Shown: positions 54,287-62,832 of the stretch, in pieces | Position numbering within the stretch: the stretch's first letter is position 1 | Layout: the number at the start of each line of letters is the position of its first letter | Source: Litoreibacter roseus | Lineage (GTDB): Bacteria > Pseudomonadota > Alphaproteobacteria > Rhodobacterales > Rhodobacteraceae | DNA: 64,000 nucleotides | Direction of reading: 5' to 3' | Assembly (NCBI RefSeq): GCF_009811795.1 | Contig: NZ_BLJE01000002.1 | Span: forward strand, 434,001 to 498,000 | Made by a program: the position numbers and the translations under genes | Notes under the pieces: generated by a model | Databases searched by the model: none | Seen by the model: only the letters and a program-made list of their open reading frames with translations | Told to the model about the DNA's origin: nothing

Positions 54287-55015
54287 ATGGTGGGACGTGC
54301 GAAAATCAGGCTGTTTGTAGACGATGCTCTGGCTGTCGGCAATTCCGTTCCAGTGGGGCGCGACCATTCGAACTATCTGTTCAATGTTATGCGTTTGAAG
54401 GCAGGTGACCGGGTTTCCTTATTCAACGGAAAAGACGGCGAGTGGCAGGCCGAAATTACGGCGGCAGGCAAGCGGCAGGGTGCCTTGCGGTGTCTGTCCC
54501 AGTCCGCGCCGCTGCGTATGCCACCGGATCTGTGGCTGCTGTTCGCGCCCATCAAGAAAGCCCGCACGGATTTTATCGTTGAGAAGGCAGCCGAGATGGG
54601 TGTAGCGCGGATTGTTCCAGTGCAGACCGCCTTCACCAATTCAGAGCGGATCCGGCAGGATCGACTTCAGGCCCATGCCATAGAGGCGGCAGAGCAATGC
54701 GGTGGCACGTTCGTGCCTGAAGTGTCCGAGCTGTTGAAACTCTCTGACCTCCTGACTGACTGGGATCTAGATCGGCGGTTGATGTTTTGTGACGAAACCC
54801 GTGCGGGGGGCGTCAGCACCTTGGATCCGAACGCCACGGGTCCATGGGCCATCCTAATCGGTCCGGAAGGTGGGTTTTCCGACGATGAGCGCGACAGACT
54901 ACACGCTATGGACTACACAACGGTCGTGAGTCTTGGGCCGCGTATCCTGCGCGCGGACACTGCGGCGGTCGCCGCGCTTACCCTTTGGCAATCGACTCTT
55001 GGAGACTGGCGATGA
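54287..55015 (+). CDS. rsmE: 16S rRNA m3U1498 methyltransferase RsmE
   Basis: RsmE methylates U1498 in the ribosome decoding centre. The 242-residue SPOUT protein has an N-terminal PUA-like part (RLFVDDALAVG, SNYLFNVMRLKAGD) and the knotted SAM site ILIGPEGGFSDDE / LGPRILRADTA. It overlaps the next gene by ATGA. Confidence 0.95.
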   Translation: MVGRAKIRLFVDDALAVGNSVPVGRDHSNYLFNVMRLKAGDRVSLFNGKDGEWQAEITAAGKRQGALRCLSQSAPLRMPPDLWLLFAPIKKARTDFIVEKAAEMGVARIVPVQTAFTNSERIRQDRLQAHAIEAAEQCGGTFVPEVSELLKLSDLLTDWDLDRRLMFCDETRAGGVSTLDPNATGPWAILIGPEGGFSDDERDRLHAMDYTTVVSLGPRILRADTAAVAALTLWQSTLGDWR

Positions 55016-55539
55016 GTTTCGTACGGCCAGAAATACAATCTGCCTTCGTCAAGTACTCCGAGGTTCTTGCGGGTCTCGTTATTGCCGCCGTCGGCGTTTG
55101 GACGCTTCTGCGGTCAGGCTGGCTGGTGCAAGCTCTTGGCGGGGCCATCATTCTGATCGGACTGGCGATTTCCTACACGGCGTGGCGCAGGTTGAACTTT
55201 CCGACCCATGCGGACGGGCCGGGTCTGGTCGAAGTCGATGAGCGCGAGGTCAATTATCTATCCGCCTATGAGGGCGGCACGGTCTCCATAGACCGCCTGG
55301 CCCGGGTCAGCGCGGTTGCCGCGCAAAACAGTCATCACGGCGCAGACATGGTCTGGGTTCTCGAAGAGGATGGCGGTCAACAATTGGTGATCCCATCCTC
55401 TGCGACCGGTGTTGACCAACTTTTTGATGCTTTTGCCGCGCTCGATGGGGTGGATTACGACAAGGCAAATCAGGCACTCGCTGCGGCCGACAACTCCACG
55501 TTTGTGATCTGGAGTAAAACGCGCGAACAGTTGAACTGA
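55012..55539 (+). CDS. Two-helix membrane protein of unknown function
   Basis: The 175-residue protein has two transmembrane helices at about 17-36 and 40-58, then a soluble domain with VDEREVNYLSAYEGGTVSID and an Asp-rich VDQLFDAFAALDGVDYDKAN. Its start overlaps the rsmE stop. It seems a conserved hypothetical of Rhodobacterales; the family was not named with confidence. Confidence 0.75.
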   Translation: MSFVRPEIQSAFVKYSEVLAGLVIAAVGVWTLLRSGWLVQALGGAIILIGLAISYTAWRRLNFPTHADGPGLVEVDEREVNYLSAYEGGTVSIDRLARVSAVAAQNSHHGADMVWVLEEDGGQQLVIPSSATGVDQLFDAFAALDGVDYDKANQALAAADNSTFVIWSKTREQLN

Positions 55540-55613
55540 TATTTCCGCACATTGACTTCGATCTCAATTGCCGACACGCAGGACGTTCAGATCTTTTTGT
55601 TCGGAGCTTCCCC

Positions 55614-56984
55614 ATGTCCATTCCTCAGTCCGGCGGCGGCCCGATCACGGACCATTCCCAATTGGCCCAATACCTTGCGGATGGATGCAAGCCCAAGGAT
55701 CAATGGCGCATCGGAACCGAGCACGAAAAATTTGGCTACTGCAAAGACACGCTAAAGCCGCTGCCATATCACGGTGAGCGGTCCGTCAAAGCAGTTCTGG
55801 AAGGCTTGCGGGATCAGTTCTCATGGGACCCCGTCGAGGAAGGTGGCAACATCATCGGCCTGACCAAGGGCAAGGCGAATGTAAGTCTTGAGCCGGGTGG
55901 CGCGCTGGAACTTTCAGGCGCGCCTCTCGAGACCATCCACGAGACCTGCGACGAGGTGAATATCCATCTGGCCGAGGTGAAAGCAGTGGCAGACAAGATC
56001 GGCGTCGGCTTTATCGGGCTGGGTGCGGCGCCTGAATGGACCCATGAGCAAATGGATCTGATGCCCAAGGGTCGCTACAAGCTGATGAACGATTACATGA
56101 ACCGCGTTGGCACCCATGGCACCCAAATGATGCGACGGACGTGTACCGTTCAGGTCAATCTCGATTTCAGTTCCGAAGCCGACATGATCCAGAAAATGCG
56201 GGTGGCAGTTGCGCTTCAACCTGTTGCGACTGCACTTTTTGCGAATTCACCTTTCTTCGAAGGCAAGCCCAACGGCCACAAGAGCTGGCGCAGCCGTATC
56301 TGGCGTGACCTCGATGCGGACAGGACCGGAATGGTCCCGTTCATCTTCGAGGATGGTTTCGGGTTTGAGGCGTGGGTGCAATATGCGCTCGATGTGCCCA
56401 TGTATTTTGTCTACCGCGACGGCGAATACGTGAATGCGCTGGGTATGTCCTTCCGCGATTTCCTGAAGGGCGAGCTGCCTGCACTGCCCGGCGAAAAGCC
56501 CACACTCAGTGACTGGGCAGACCATCTGACCACGCTCTTCCCCGAAGCCCGTATGAAGCAGTACATCGAAATGCGCGGCGCTGACGGTGGGCCATGGCGT
56601 CGTTTGTGCGCGCTTCCTGCATTTTGGGTTGGATTGTCCTACGATCAGTCCGCGCTCGACGCAGCGTGGGATCTTGCGAAGGGCTGGGATGCCGAAACCC
56701 GGCAGGCGCTACGCGTTGCAGCCTCGGTTGACGGTCTGCAGGCCGAGGTGAATGGGATCAGCATGCATGATCTCGCGCGTGAGGTCGTCGCAATTGCAGA
56801 TGCTGGCCTCAAGGCCCGGGCGCGTCCGGGGGCGGGCGGTCTGGTCCCCGACGAGACGCATTTTCTCAACGCGGTAAAAGAGACGGTCGAGACCGGTAAG
56901 ACTCCGGCCGATGAGCTATTGGATCACTACCATGGTGACTGGGACGGCGATTTGAAACGGATCTACGCGGAATACAGCTATTAA
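55614..56984 (+). CDS. gshA: Glutamate-cysteine ligase (plant/EgtA-like type)
   Basis: This enzyme forms gamma-glutamylcysteine, the first step of glutathione synthesis. The 456-residue protein has RIGTEHEKFGYCKDT at the N-terminus, GGALELSGAP, RTCTVQVNLDFSSE and NSPFFEGKPNGHKSWR, as in the alphaproteobacterial class related to plant enzymes. Its stop overlaps that of the convergent plsY by TTAA. Confidence 0.94.
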   Translation: MSIPQSGGGPITDHSQLAQYLADGCKPKDQWRIGTEHEKFGYCKDTLKPLPYHGERSVKAVLEGLRDQFSWDPVEEGGNIIGLTKGKANVSLEPGGALELSGAPLETIHETCDEVNIHLAEVKAVADKIGVGFIGLGAAPEWTHEQMDLMPKGRYKLMNDYMNRVGTHGTQMMRRTCTVQVNLDFSSEADMIQKMRVAVALQPVATALFANSPFFEGKPNGHKSWRSRIWRDLDADRTGMVPFIFEDGFGFEAWVQYALDVPMYFVYRDGEYVNALGMSFRDFLKGELPALPGEKPTLSDWADHLTTLFPEARMKQYIEMRGADGGPWRRLCALPAFWVGLSYDQSALDAAWDLAKGWDAETRQALRVAASVDGLQAEVNGISMHDLAREVVAIADAGLKARARPGAGGLVPDETHFLNAVKETVETGKTPADELLDHYHGDWDGDLKRIYAEYSY

Positions 56985-57595
56985 GCTTTATCTTTCTTGC
57001 TGATGGAGGGCTCGGTTCCTTCCAAAAGTCGATGGATATTCGCTACGTGTCGCATCCAAACCAATAGCCCCAAGGCCAGCGCCAGGGCGATCATATCAGG
57101 CTCGCCAAGAGTCCAGAGCCATGCGGGGACCATAACCGCTGTGAAAAGCGCCGCCACAGATGAGATTTTGAAGAGATACGCGATCAGAAGCCAAGTCAGG
57201 CAGGCCGCAATGCCAGCAGGCCAGAACAGCGCCATAAGCGTTCCGAGGTAAGTCGCCACACCCTTGCCGCCCCTGAATTTCAACCAGATCGGAAAGATAT
57301 GACCGAGGAAAGCTGCCAACCCTGCAAGCTGCGCCGCATCTTCGCCCACTAACGCCCGCGCTAGAAGCACTGCGACGCCGCCTTTTCCCGCGTCGAGCAG
57401 CAGAGTCGCCGCCGCTGCGGGTTTCGAACCTGTACGCAGAACATTCGTTGCGCCGATGTTGCCGGAGCCGATTTGTCGGAGATCACCAAGACCAAACATG
57501 CGGGTGATGACCAGCCCAAAAGGGACAGAACCCAGCAAGTAGGACAAAGCCGCGACAATCAGAAGAACGGTAGGCGCGCTGGTGATCTCAGGCAC
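56981..57595 (-). CDS. plsY: Acyl-phosphate:glycerol-3-phosphate acyltransferase PlsY
   Basis: PlsY makes lysophosphatidic acid from acyl-phosphate and G3P. The 204-residue membrane protein has the motifs GSVPFGLVI, IGSGNIGATNVLRTG and FRGGKGVATYLGTL. I chose the GTG at 57595, with an AGAGG ribosome site and an 8-nt overlap with the pyrC-like gene; an upstream TTG lies deeper in that gene. GpsA, encoded at 18 kb, supplies its substrate. Confidence 0.93.
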   Translation of the reverse strand: MPEITSAPTVLLIVAALSYLLGSVPFGLVITRMFGLGDLRQIGSGNIGATNVLRTGSKPAAAATLLLDAGKGGVAVLLARALVGEDAAQLAGLAAFLGHIFPIWLKFRGGKGVATYLGTLMALFWPAGIAACLTWLLIAYLFKISSVAALFTAVMVPAWLWTLGEPDMIALALALGLLVWMRHVANIHRLLEGTEPSISKKDKA

Positions 57596-58853
57596 GATAC
57601 ACCTCTTCTCCGCCAACAAAGGTTTGCAAAACGCGGCCCTGCATGCGCTGACCGTCGAAGGGTGTGTTCTTGGACTTTGATTTCAATGCGAAGCGATCCA
57701 GCACGAACGGCGCGTGGGGATCAAAGAGCACCAGATCAGCGGGCGCCCCCAAATCAAGACGACCCCCCTCAAGGCCCAGAAGCCTTGCCGGGTTGAGCGA
57801 CATCGCCTGCCAAAGTGTAGGCAGATCTATGTTGCCTGCATGAAACAGACGCATAGCTGCCGGTAGAAGTGTCTCAAGTGCGACCGCGCCAGAGGCCGCT
57901 TCTTCGAATGGCAGGCGCTTGCTTTCCTCATCCTGGGGCGTGTGCATGGACGAGATGATGTCGATCACCCCTTCCGATACGGCCTCAACCATGGCCATCC
58001 GGTCGTCTTCGCTCCGCAGCGGGGGTTTGACCTTGAAGAAGGAGCGGTAGTCGCCGACATCGAGCTCGTTCAAAGTCAGGTGATGGATGGACGTTCCGGC
58101 TGTCACCGATAATCCGGCAGCCTTGGCCCGCTTCAATGCAGGCAATGCCGCGGCGGTCGAGATCTGATCTGCGTGGTAGCGAACGCCCGACATCTCAACC
58201 AGCGCGAGGTCGCGTTCAAGCCCCATGCGTTCGGCCATCGGGCTGACCGCCGGTAACCCGCGGAGCGAAGCAAACTTCCCGCTTGTCACCGCCGCGCCCG
58301 CAGACAAACCCTGATCCTGCGGGTGGGCAATGACCACGGCGTCCAACGATTTCGCATAAGCCATCGCGCGCCCCAGAACCTTGGTGTCCTGCACCACGCT
58401 GTCGCCATCCGAGAAAGCCACGGCGCCCGCGTCGAGCATGAAGCCCATCTCGACCATTTCGCGTCCGGCTCGCCCCTTAGTGAGACTTCCGATGGGTGCG
58501 ATCCGAACCGGCGACATCTCAGCGCCGCGTTGCAACGCGAACAGCAGAGTTTCCGGCGTGTCGATTGCAGGCAGCGTGTCGGGCCGTGTGACCATCGTGG
58601 TCACCCCGCCAGCCGCTGCGGCCAGACCGGCGGTCCGAAAACTTTCCTTGTGACGCTCGCCCGGTTCGCAGACCTTCACGCCGATATCAATCAGCCCCGG
58701 CGCCAGACATTTCCCGCCGCAATCAACGCGCGTGACACCCGAAATATCATCAGGGCGCTCGGCGATCCGGCCATCTCCGACAAAGAGCGCACCCAAGGTC
58801 ATGCTTCCCCGGACCGGATCGATCAGCTCGGCATTTTCGAACAAAACGGCCAT
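57588..58853 (-). CDS. Catalytically degenerate dihydroorotase (PyrC'/PyrX-like)
   Basis: The 421-residue protein is a class I dihydroorotase homologue joined to pyrB by ATGA. The metal ligands are broken. The usual Asp-x-His-x-His reads LIDIGVKV (Gly58 and Lys60 in place of both His), and the DHAPH segment reads SSMHTPQDEE (Asp to Met, second His to Gln). His177 in IAHPQD remains. In Pseudomonas an inactive homologue (PyrX) is needed to assemble aspartate transcarbamoylase; the same structural role fits here. An active dihydroorotase should be encoded elsewhere. Confidence 0.88.
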   Translation of the reverse strand: MAVLFENAELIDPVRGSMTLGALFVGDGRIAERPDDISGVTRVDCGGKCLAPGLIDIGVKVCEPGERHKESFRTAGLAAAAGGVTTMVTRPDTLPAIDTPETLLFALQRGAEMSPVRIAPIGSLTKGRAGREMVEMGFMLDAGAVAFSDGDSVVQDTKVLGRAMAYAKSLDAVVIAHPQDQGLSAGAAVTSGKFASLRGLPAVSPMAERMGLERDLALVEMSGVRYHADQISTAAALPALKRAKAAGLSVTAGTSIHHLTLNELDVGDYRSFFKVKPPLRSEDDRMAMVEAVSEGVIDIISSMHTPQDEESKRLPFEEAASGAVALETLLPAAMRLFHAGNIDLPTLWQAMSLNPARLLGLEGGRLDLGAPADLVLFDPHAPFVLDRFALKSKSKNTPFDGQRMQGRVLQTFVGGEEVYRA

Positions 58854-59803
58854 CAGACAAGAACCTCGCGTGGTCTGGCGCGGCGAGCCTTCACCAAAAG
58901 CTCCATCGCGGCCATTCGCACTGCGACACCCATTTCGACCTGTTCCTGAATGACGCTTCGGTTGATGTCATCGGCGAGTGTTCCGTCAATCTCGACGCCA
59001 CGGTTCATTGGGCCCGGATGCATCACGATTGCATCTGGCTTGGCATAGCTCAGCTTTTCCGCGTCGAGGCCATAGCGGTGGTAGTATTCGCGCTCCGACG
59101 GAATGAAGCCACCATCCATGCGTTCCCGTTGAAGGCGCAGCATCATCACCACATCGACGTCTTTCAAGCCCTCACGCATGTCATTGAACACCTCAACGCC
59201 AAACTCATCGATTCCTGAGGGCAGCAGCGTGGGTGGTCCGATGACCCGGATTCGGTTCTCCATCTTTCCAAGTAGCAAAATGTTGGAGCGCGCGACCCGC
59301 GAATGCGCGATGTCGCCGCAAATCGCGATGCTCAGGCGATGTAATCGCCCTTTTGCACGCCGAATGGTCAGAGCATCAAGCAGGGCTTGGGTCGGATGTT
59401 CGTGACGCCCGTCGCCGGCATTCAGAACCGCGCAATTGACCTTTTGCGCCAGTAGATCGGCGGCCCCGGAATGGGGATGCCGCACGACCAGAAGATCCGG
59501 ATGCATCGCATTGAGCGTCAACGCGGTGTCAATCAGCGTCTCGCCCTTTTTTACGGATGAGGCTTGCATCGACATGCTCATCACATCCGCCCCCAGGCGC
59601 TTCCCTGCCAGTTCGAAAGAGGCTTGCGTCCGCGTGGAGTTTTCAAAGAACATGTTGATCTGGGTCATCCCGGCCAGAACCTCGGAATGTTTCACGTCCC
59701 GGCGATTGAGGTCGACATATTGATCGGCGAGATCAAGGAGGCTCACGATCTCGTCCTGGCCCAAATGCTCGATCCCAAGCAAGTGTTCTGAACGAAATGC
59801 CAT
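58853..59803 (-). CDS. pyrB: Aspartate carbamoyltransferase catalytic chain
   Basis: This enzyme performs the second step of pyrimidine synthesis. The 316-residue protein has the carbamoyl-phosphate motif [26 protein letters not shown] and [13 protein letters not shown]. The ATG at 59803 follows AAGGAGGG. It is coupled to the degenerate dihydroorotase gene. Confidence 0.97.
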   Translation of the reverse strand: MAFRSEHLLGIEHLGQDEIVSLLDLADQYVDLNRRDVKHSEVLAGMTQINMFFENSTRTQASFELAGKRLGADVMSMSMQASSVKKGETLIDTALTLNAMHPDLLVVRHPHSGAADLLAQKVNCAVLNAGDGRHEHPTQALLDALTIRRAKGRLHRLSIAICGDIAHSRVARSNILLLGKMENRIRVIGPPTLLPSGIDEFGVEVFNDMREGLKDVDVVMMLRLQRERMDGGFIPSEREYYHRYGLDAEKLSYAKPDAIVMHPGPMNRGVEIDGTLADDINRSVIQEQVEMGVAVRMAAMELLVKARRARPREVLV

Positions 59804-59960
59804 CGAAGCCCTCCTTAAGTTGGACCGCTTATAGCAGAGCACTTGGCCGCGGCAATCCGGTGTCGCCATCGGCTTCTGACAGGATATAGAACATGCGATA
59901 CAGAGCCGCTGATCATGATACCGCATTGTGCTGTCGGACTGACAAACTATAACTTCCGAT

Positions 59961-60734
59961 ATGGTTGAAGAACTGGATTTTGAGACGGCCCGTGCCATGC
60001 TGGAGTGGCAGGTCGATCTTGGTGTGACCGAGGCGATCTCGGAAGCCCCGATCAACCGCTATGACACCCCGAAGGCCGCGCCCAAGGTCCAACCCAAGCC
60101 GGATGTGACGCAAGCGACCCAAACGGACGATCCTGTCGACACCGTGGCCGTTGCGCGCGAGATGGCGGCTGGTGCGGACGATCTTGAGGCGCTCCACGCG
60201 GCAATTGCCGGATTCGACTATTGCGACCTGAAGAAGGGCGCGCGCTCTCTCGTGTTTGCAGATGGTCAGCCCACTGCACGGGTCATGATCATCGGCGAGG
60301 CCCCCGGTGCGGACGAGGATCGTCAAGGCCGCCCGTTTGTGGGCCGTGCGGGTCAGCTTCTGGACGCAATGTTGTCTGCCATCGAATTCGGGCGATCCAG
60401 TGAGGCCAACCCAGTTTACATTACCAATATTCTGCCTTGGCGCCCGCCCCAAAATAGGGATCCCAAGCCGGACGAAATCGCGATGATGCTGCCGTTTGTA
60501 GAGCGTCATGTCGCGCTGATAAATCCGGATGTTCTGGTTCTGATGGGCAATATCTCGTGTCAGGCGCTTTTGGGGCGAAAGGGAATCACCAAGCTGCGTG
60601 GCACCTGGACCGAAGCGTTGGGCCGCCCCACATTGCCCATGTTCCACCCCGCATATCTGCTGCGCACATCGCTCGCTAAGCGCGACGCCTGGCATGACTT
60701 ACTGCTGCTGCGGGCGAAGATGAAATCCCTTTGA
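59961..60734 (+). CDS. Uracil-DNA glycosylase, family-4-related, lacking the Fe-S cysteines
   Basis: The 257-residue protein removes uracil from DNA. It has [22 protein letters not shown] (catalytic motif 1), [14 protein letters not shown] and [10 protein letters not shown] (motif 3). The N-terminus is an extended, Pro-rich region. Family 4 enzymes carry four Cys for a [4Fe-4S] cluster; here only two Cys occur in the whole protein, at DYCDLK and ISCQAL, so the cluster is probably absent. It is divergent from pyrB. Confidence 0.88.
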   Translation: MVEELDFETARAMLEWQVDLGVTEAISEAPINRYDTPKAAPKVQPKPDVTQATQTDDPVDTVAVAREMAAGADDLEALHAAIAGFDYCDLKKGARSLVFADGQPTARVMIIGEAPGADEDRQGRPFVGRAGQLLDAMLSAIEFGRSSEANPVYITNILPWRPPQNRDPKPDEIAMMLPFVERHVALINPDVLVLMGNISCQALLGRKGITKLRGTWTEALGRPTLPMFHPAYLLRTSLAKRDAWHDLLLLRAKMKSL

Positions 60735-60752
60735 CTTTGAGGTTGTCCCGCT

Positions 60753-61295
60753 ATGAGCCGTATTGACGAAAGCAAAGACTTCATCCCGGTCCGGATCGCG
60801 GTTTTGACCGTTTCGGACACCCGCATGCTGGAGGATGACAAATCCGGCCAAATCTTGGTGGATCGGATCGCAAACGCGGGGCATTCACTGGCCGCGCGCA
60901 AGATTGTGCCAGACGAGCGGGAGCAGATTGCGAACCAACTTAGAACCTGGTGCGCTGATCCCAGGATTGACGTGGTGCTGAGTACGGGCGGAACCGGGCT
61001 GACGGGGCGCGACGTCACTGTCGAAGCTCATCGCGATGTCTACGAAAAGGAAATCGAGGCATTCGGCATCGTGTTCACCCATGTCTCAATGGCCAAGATC
61101 GGTACATCTGCTGTTCAAAGCCGAGCAACGGGCGGGGTCGCGCAAGGAACCTACCTTTTTGCGCTGCCCGGCAGTCCGGGGGCTTGTAAAGACGCGTGGG
61201 ATGAAATTCTGGTGAAGCAATTTGATTATCGGCATCGCCCTTGTAACTTTGTCGAGATTTTCCCTCGTTTGGACGAGCATCAGCGGCGGAAATAG
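60753..61295 (+). CDS. moaB: Molybdopterin-related protein MoaB
   Basis: The 180-residue MogA/MoaB-fold protein has VLTVSDTRMLEDDKSG, DVVLSTGGTGLTGRD and ALPGSPGACKDAWDEI. It adenylylates molybdopterin before metal insertion in some bacteria. Its start is 18 nt after the glycosylase gene. With moaDE at 50 kb it supplies the molybdenum cofactor used by the Ior-type enzyme. Confidence 0.93.
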   Translation: MSRIDESKDFIPVRIAVLTVSDTRMLEDDKSGQILVDRIANAGHSLAARKIVPDEREQIANQLRTWCADPRIDVVLSTGGTGLTGRDVTVEAHRDVYEKEIEAFGIVFTHVSMAKIGTSAVQSRATGGVAQGTYLFALPGSPGACKDAWDEILVKQFDYRHRPCNFVEIFPRLDEHQRRK

Positions 61296-61302
61296 TGTTG
61301 CG

Positions 61303-61317
61303 TGACGTTTAACGTCA
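61303..61317. promoter_or_regulatory. Palindrome upstream of the RND efflux operon
   Basis: TGACGTTTAACGTCA has 7-bp arms around one base. TTACATTGTAA (61346-61356), a second short dyad, lies closer to the gene. Both fit TetR-type operators, though no regulator gene is adjacent. Confidence 0.45.
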
Positions 61318-61383
61318 GGATGTTGGACGCAATGCGTTTTGCACCTTACATTGTAACCTGTTGATTTAAGCGGAGCACGGGCG

Positions 61384-62832
61384 ATGCGGTTCTTTCGTCG
61401 CAGTCTTGTTGGTTTGGTGTTGCTGTGCGCAACCGTCGGCCTTCTGGCGTTGGCCGGGAAGTCGATTTTCGACGCTGTATCCGTCAGTCTGAGCGAAGAA
61501 GGCCCCGGGCAGCAGACCGGCGAACGGGTCTTCTCGGTCAATGTCTTGCCAATTGAGCCCGATGTAATCAGCCCCGTCCTCACCAGCTTTGGCGAGATCA
61601 GGTCCCGGCGTACTCTCGACATCCGCGCCCCGATTGAAGGGCGTATTATTGAACTGAGCCCGGAATTCGAGGAAGGCGGGCGCGTCACGGCGGGTGATTT
61701 GCTGGCGCGTATCAATCCGGCTGATGCGCAGACTGCCGTTGACGTCTCCCGCACCGATCTGGTCGAGGCGCAATCCGATCTACGAGATGCGGAGCGCGCG
61801 CTGGTTTTGGCCCGGGACGAACTGGTCGCGGCAGAGGATCAGGCCGAATTACGGGCAAGGGCGCTCCGGCGGCAAGAGGACCTACGAAGCCGTGGTGTCG
61901 GGACCGAAGCTGCTGTCGAGACGGCAGAGCTAGAAGCGTCCAGCGCGTTGCAGGCCGTGTTGTCACGGCGGCAGTCTGTGCAACAGAACGAGGCCCGGAT
62001 AGATCAGGCTCGCACGCTGGTTGAGCGCCGCGAGATCAACCTCGCGAACGCTGAGCGTCTTCTTGCAGAAACCGAGATTTTTGCGGCTTTCGACGGCCGC
62101 CTCGCAGACGTTACAGTGACATCGGGCGGGATCGTCGCGACGAACGAGCGGTTGGCGCAACTGGTTGATCCGACAACGCTTGAAGTGTCATTTCGGATTT
62201 CAACCGGCCAGTATGCGCGGCTTCTTCGTCAGGACGGCGGGCTGGTTGATACACCTGTAGAGGTCACGCTCGATGTGCTGGGCGTTGGCCTGACGGCGCA
62301 AGCGCGTCTTACCCGCGAAAGTGCTGCGGTCACGGAAGGGACGACGGGCCGGGTGCTTTATGCTGAAATACTAGATCCACGTGGCTTACGGCCCGGTGAT
62401 TTTGTGACTGTCACGGTGATTGAGCCGGAATTGCAGGACGTGGCCCGTGTGCCCGCCACTGCCGTCAACTCTGCCGGGCGGGTTTTGGTCTTGGCAGACG
62501 GTGATCGCCTGCGAGAGGAAGATGTCGAAGTTTTGCGTCTGCAGGGTGATGACGTGATCATTGGGGCCGCTTCCATCGCGGGAGAAGAGATTGTGGCCGA
62601 GCGGTCCCAGCTTTTGGGTGAAGGCATAAAGGTTCGGCCTCTGCGTCCGCTTGCATTGGGCGAAGATGAAACCGTCGAACTTGATGATGAACGCCGTGCG
62701 CGTCTGATCTCATTTGTGCAATCCAACGTGCGTCTGTCGGATGAAGCCAAAGACCGCATGCTGATCCAGTTGCAAGAACCCCTGGTGCCCGCGCGGATGG
62801 TTGCGCGGATCGAAAACCGGATGGGCAGCTAG
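61384..62832 (+). CDS. RND efflux periplasmic adaptor subunit
   Basis: The 482-residue membrane-fusion protein has a signal/anchor helix at about 7-25, a lipoyl half-motif IRAPIEGRIIELSPEFEEGG, a long coiled-coil hairpin (AQTAVDVSRTDLVEAQSDLR onward), the second lipoyl half near IFAAFDGRLADVTVTSGGIV, and a beta-barrel. An added helical tail of about 45 residues ends the protein. It abuts the pump gene with no gap. Confidence 0.92.
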   Translation: MRFFRRSLVGLVLLCATVGLLALAGKSIFDAVSVSLSEEGPGQQTGERVFSVNVLPIEPDVISPVLTSFGEIRSRRTLDIRAPIEGRIIELSPEFEEGGRVTAGDLLARINPADAQTAVDVSRTDLVEAQSDLRDAERALVLARDELVAAEDQAELRARALRRQEDLRSRGVGTEAAVETAELEASSALQAVLSRRQSVQQNEARIDQARTLVERREINLANAERLLAETEIFAAFDGRLADVTVTSGGIVATNERLAQLVDPTTLEVSFRISTGQYARLLRQDGGLVDTPVEVTLDVLGVGLTAQARLTRESAAVTEGTTGRVLYAEILDPRGLRPGDFVTVTVIEPELQDVARVPATAVNSAGRVLVLADGDRLREEDVEVLRLQGDDVIIGAASIAGEEIVAERSQLLGEGIKVRPLRPLALGEDETVELDDERRARLISFVQSNVRLSDEAKDRMLIQLQEPLVPARMVARIENRMGS

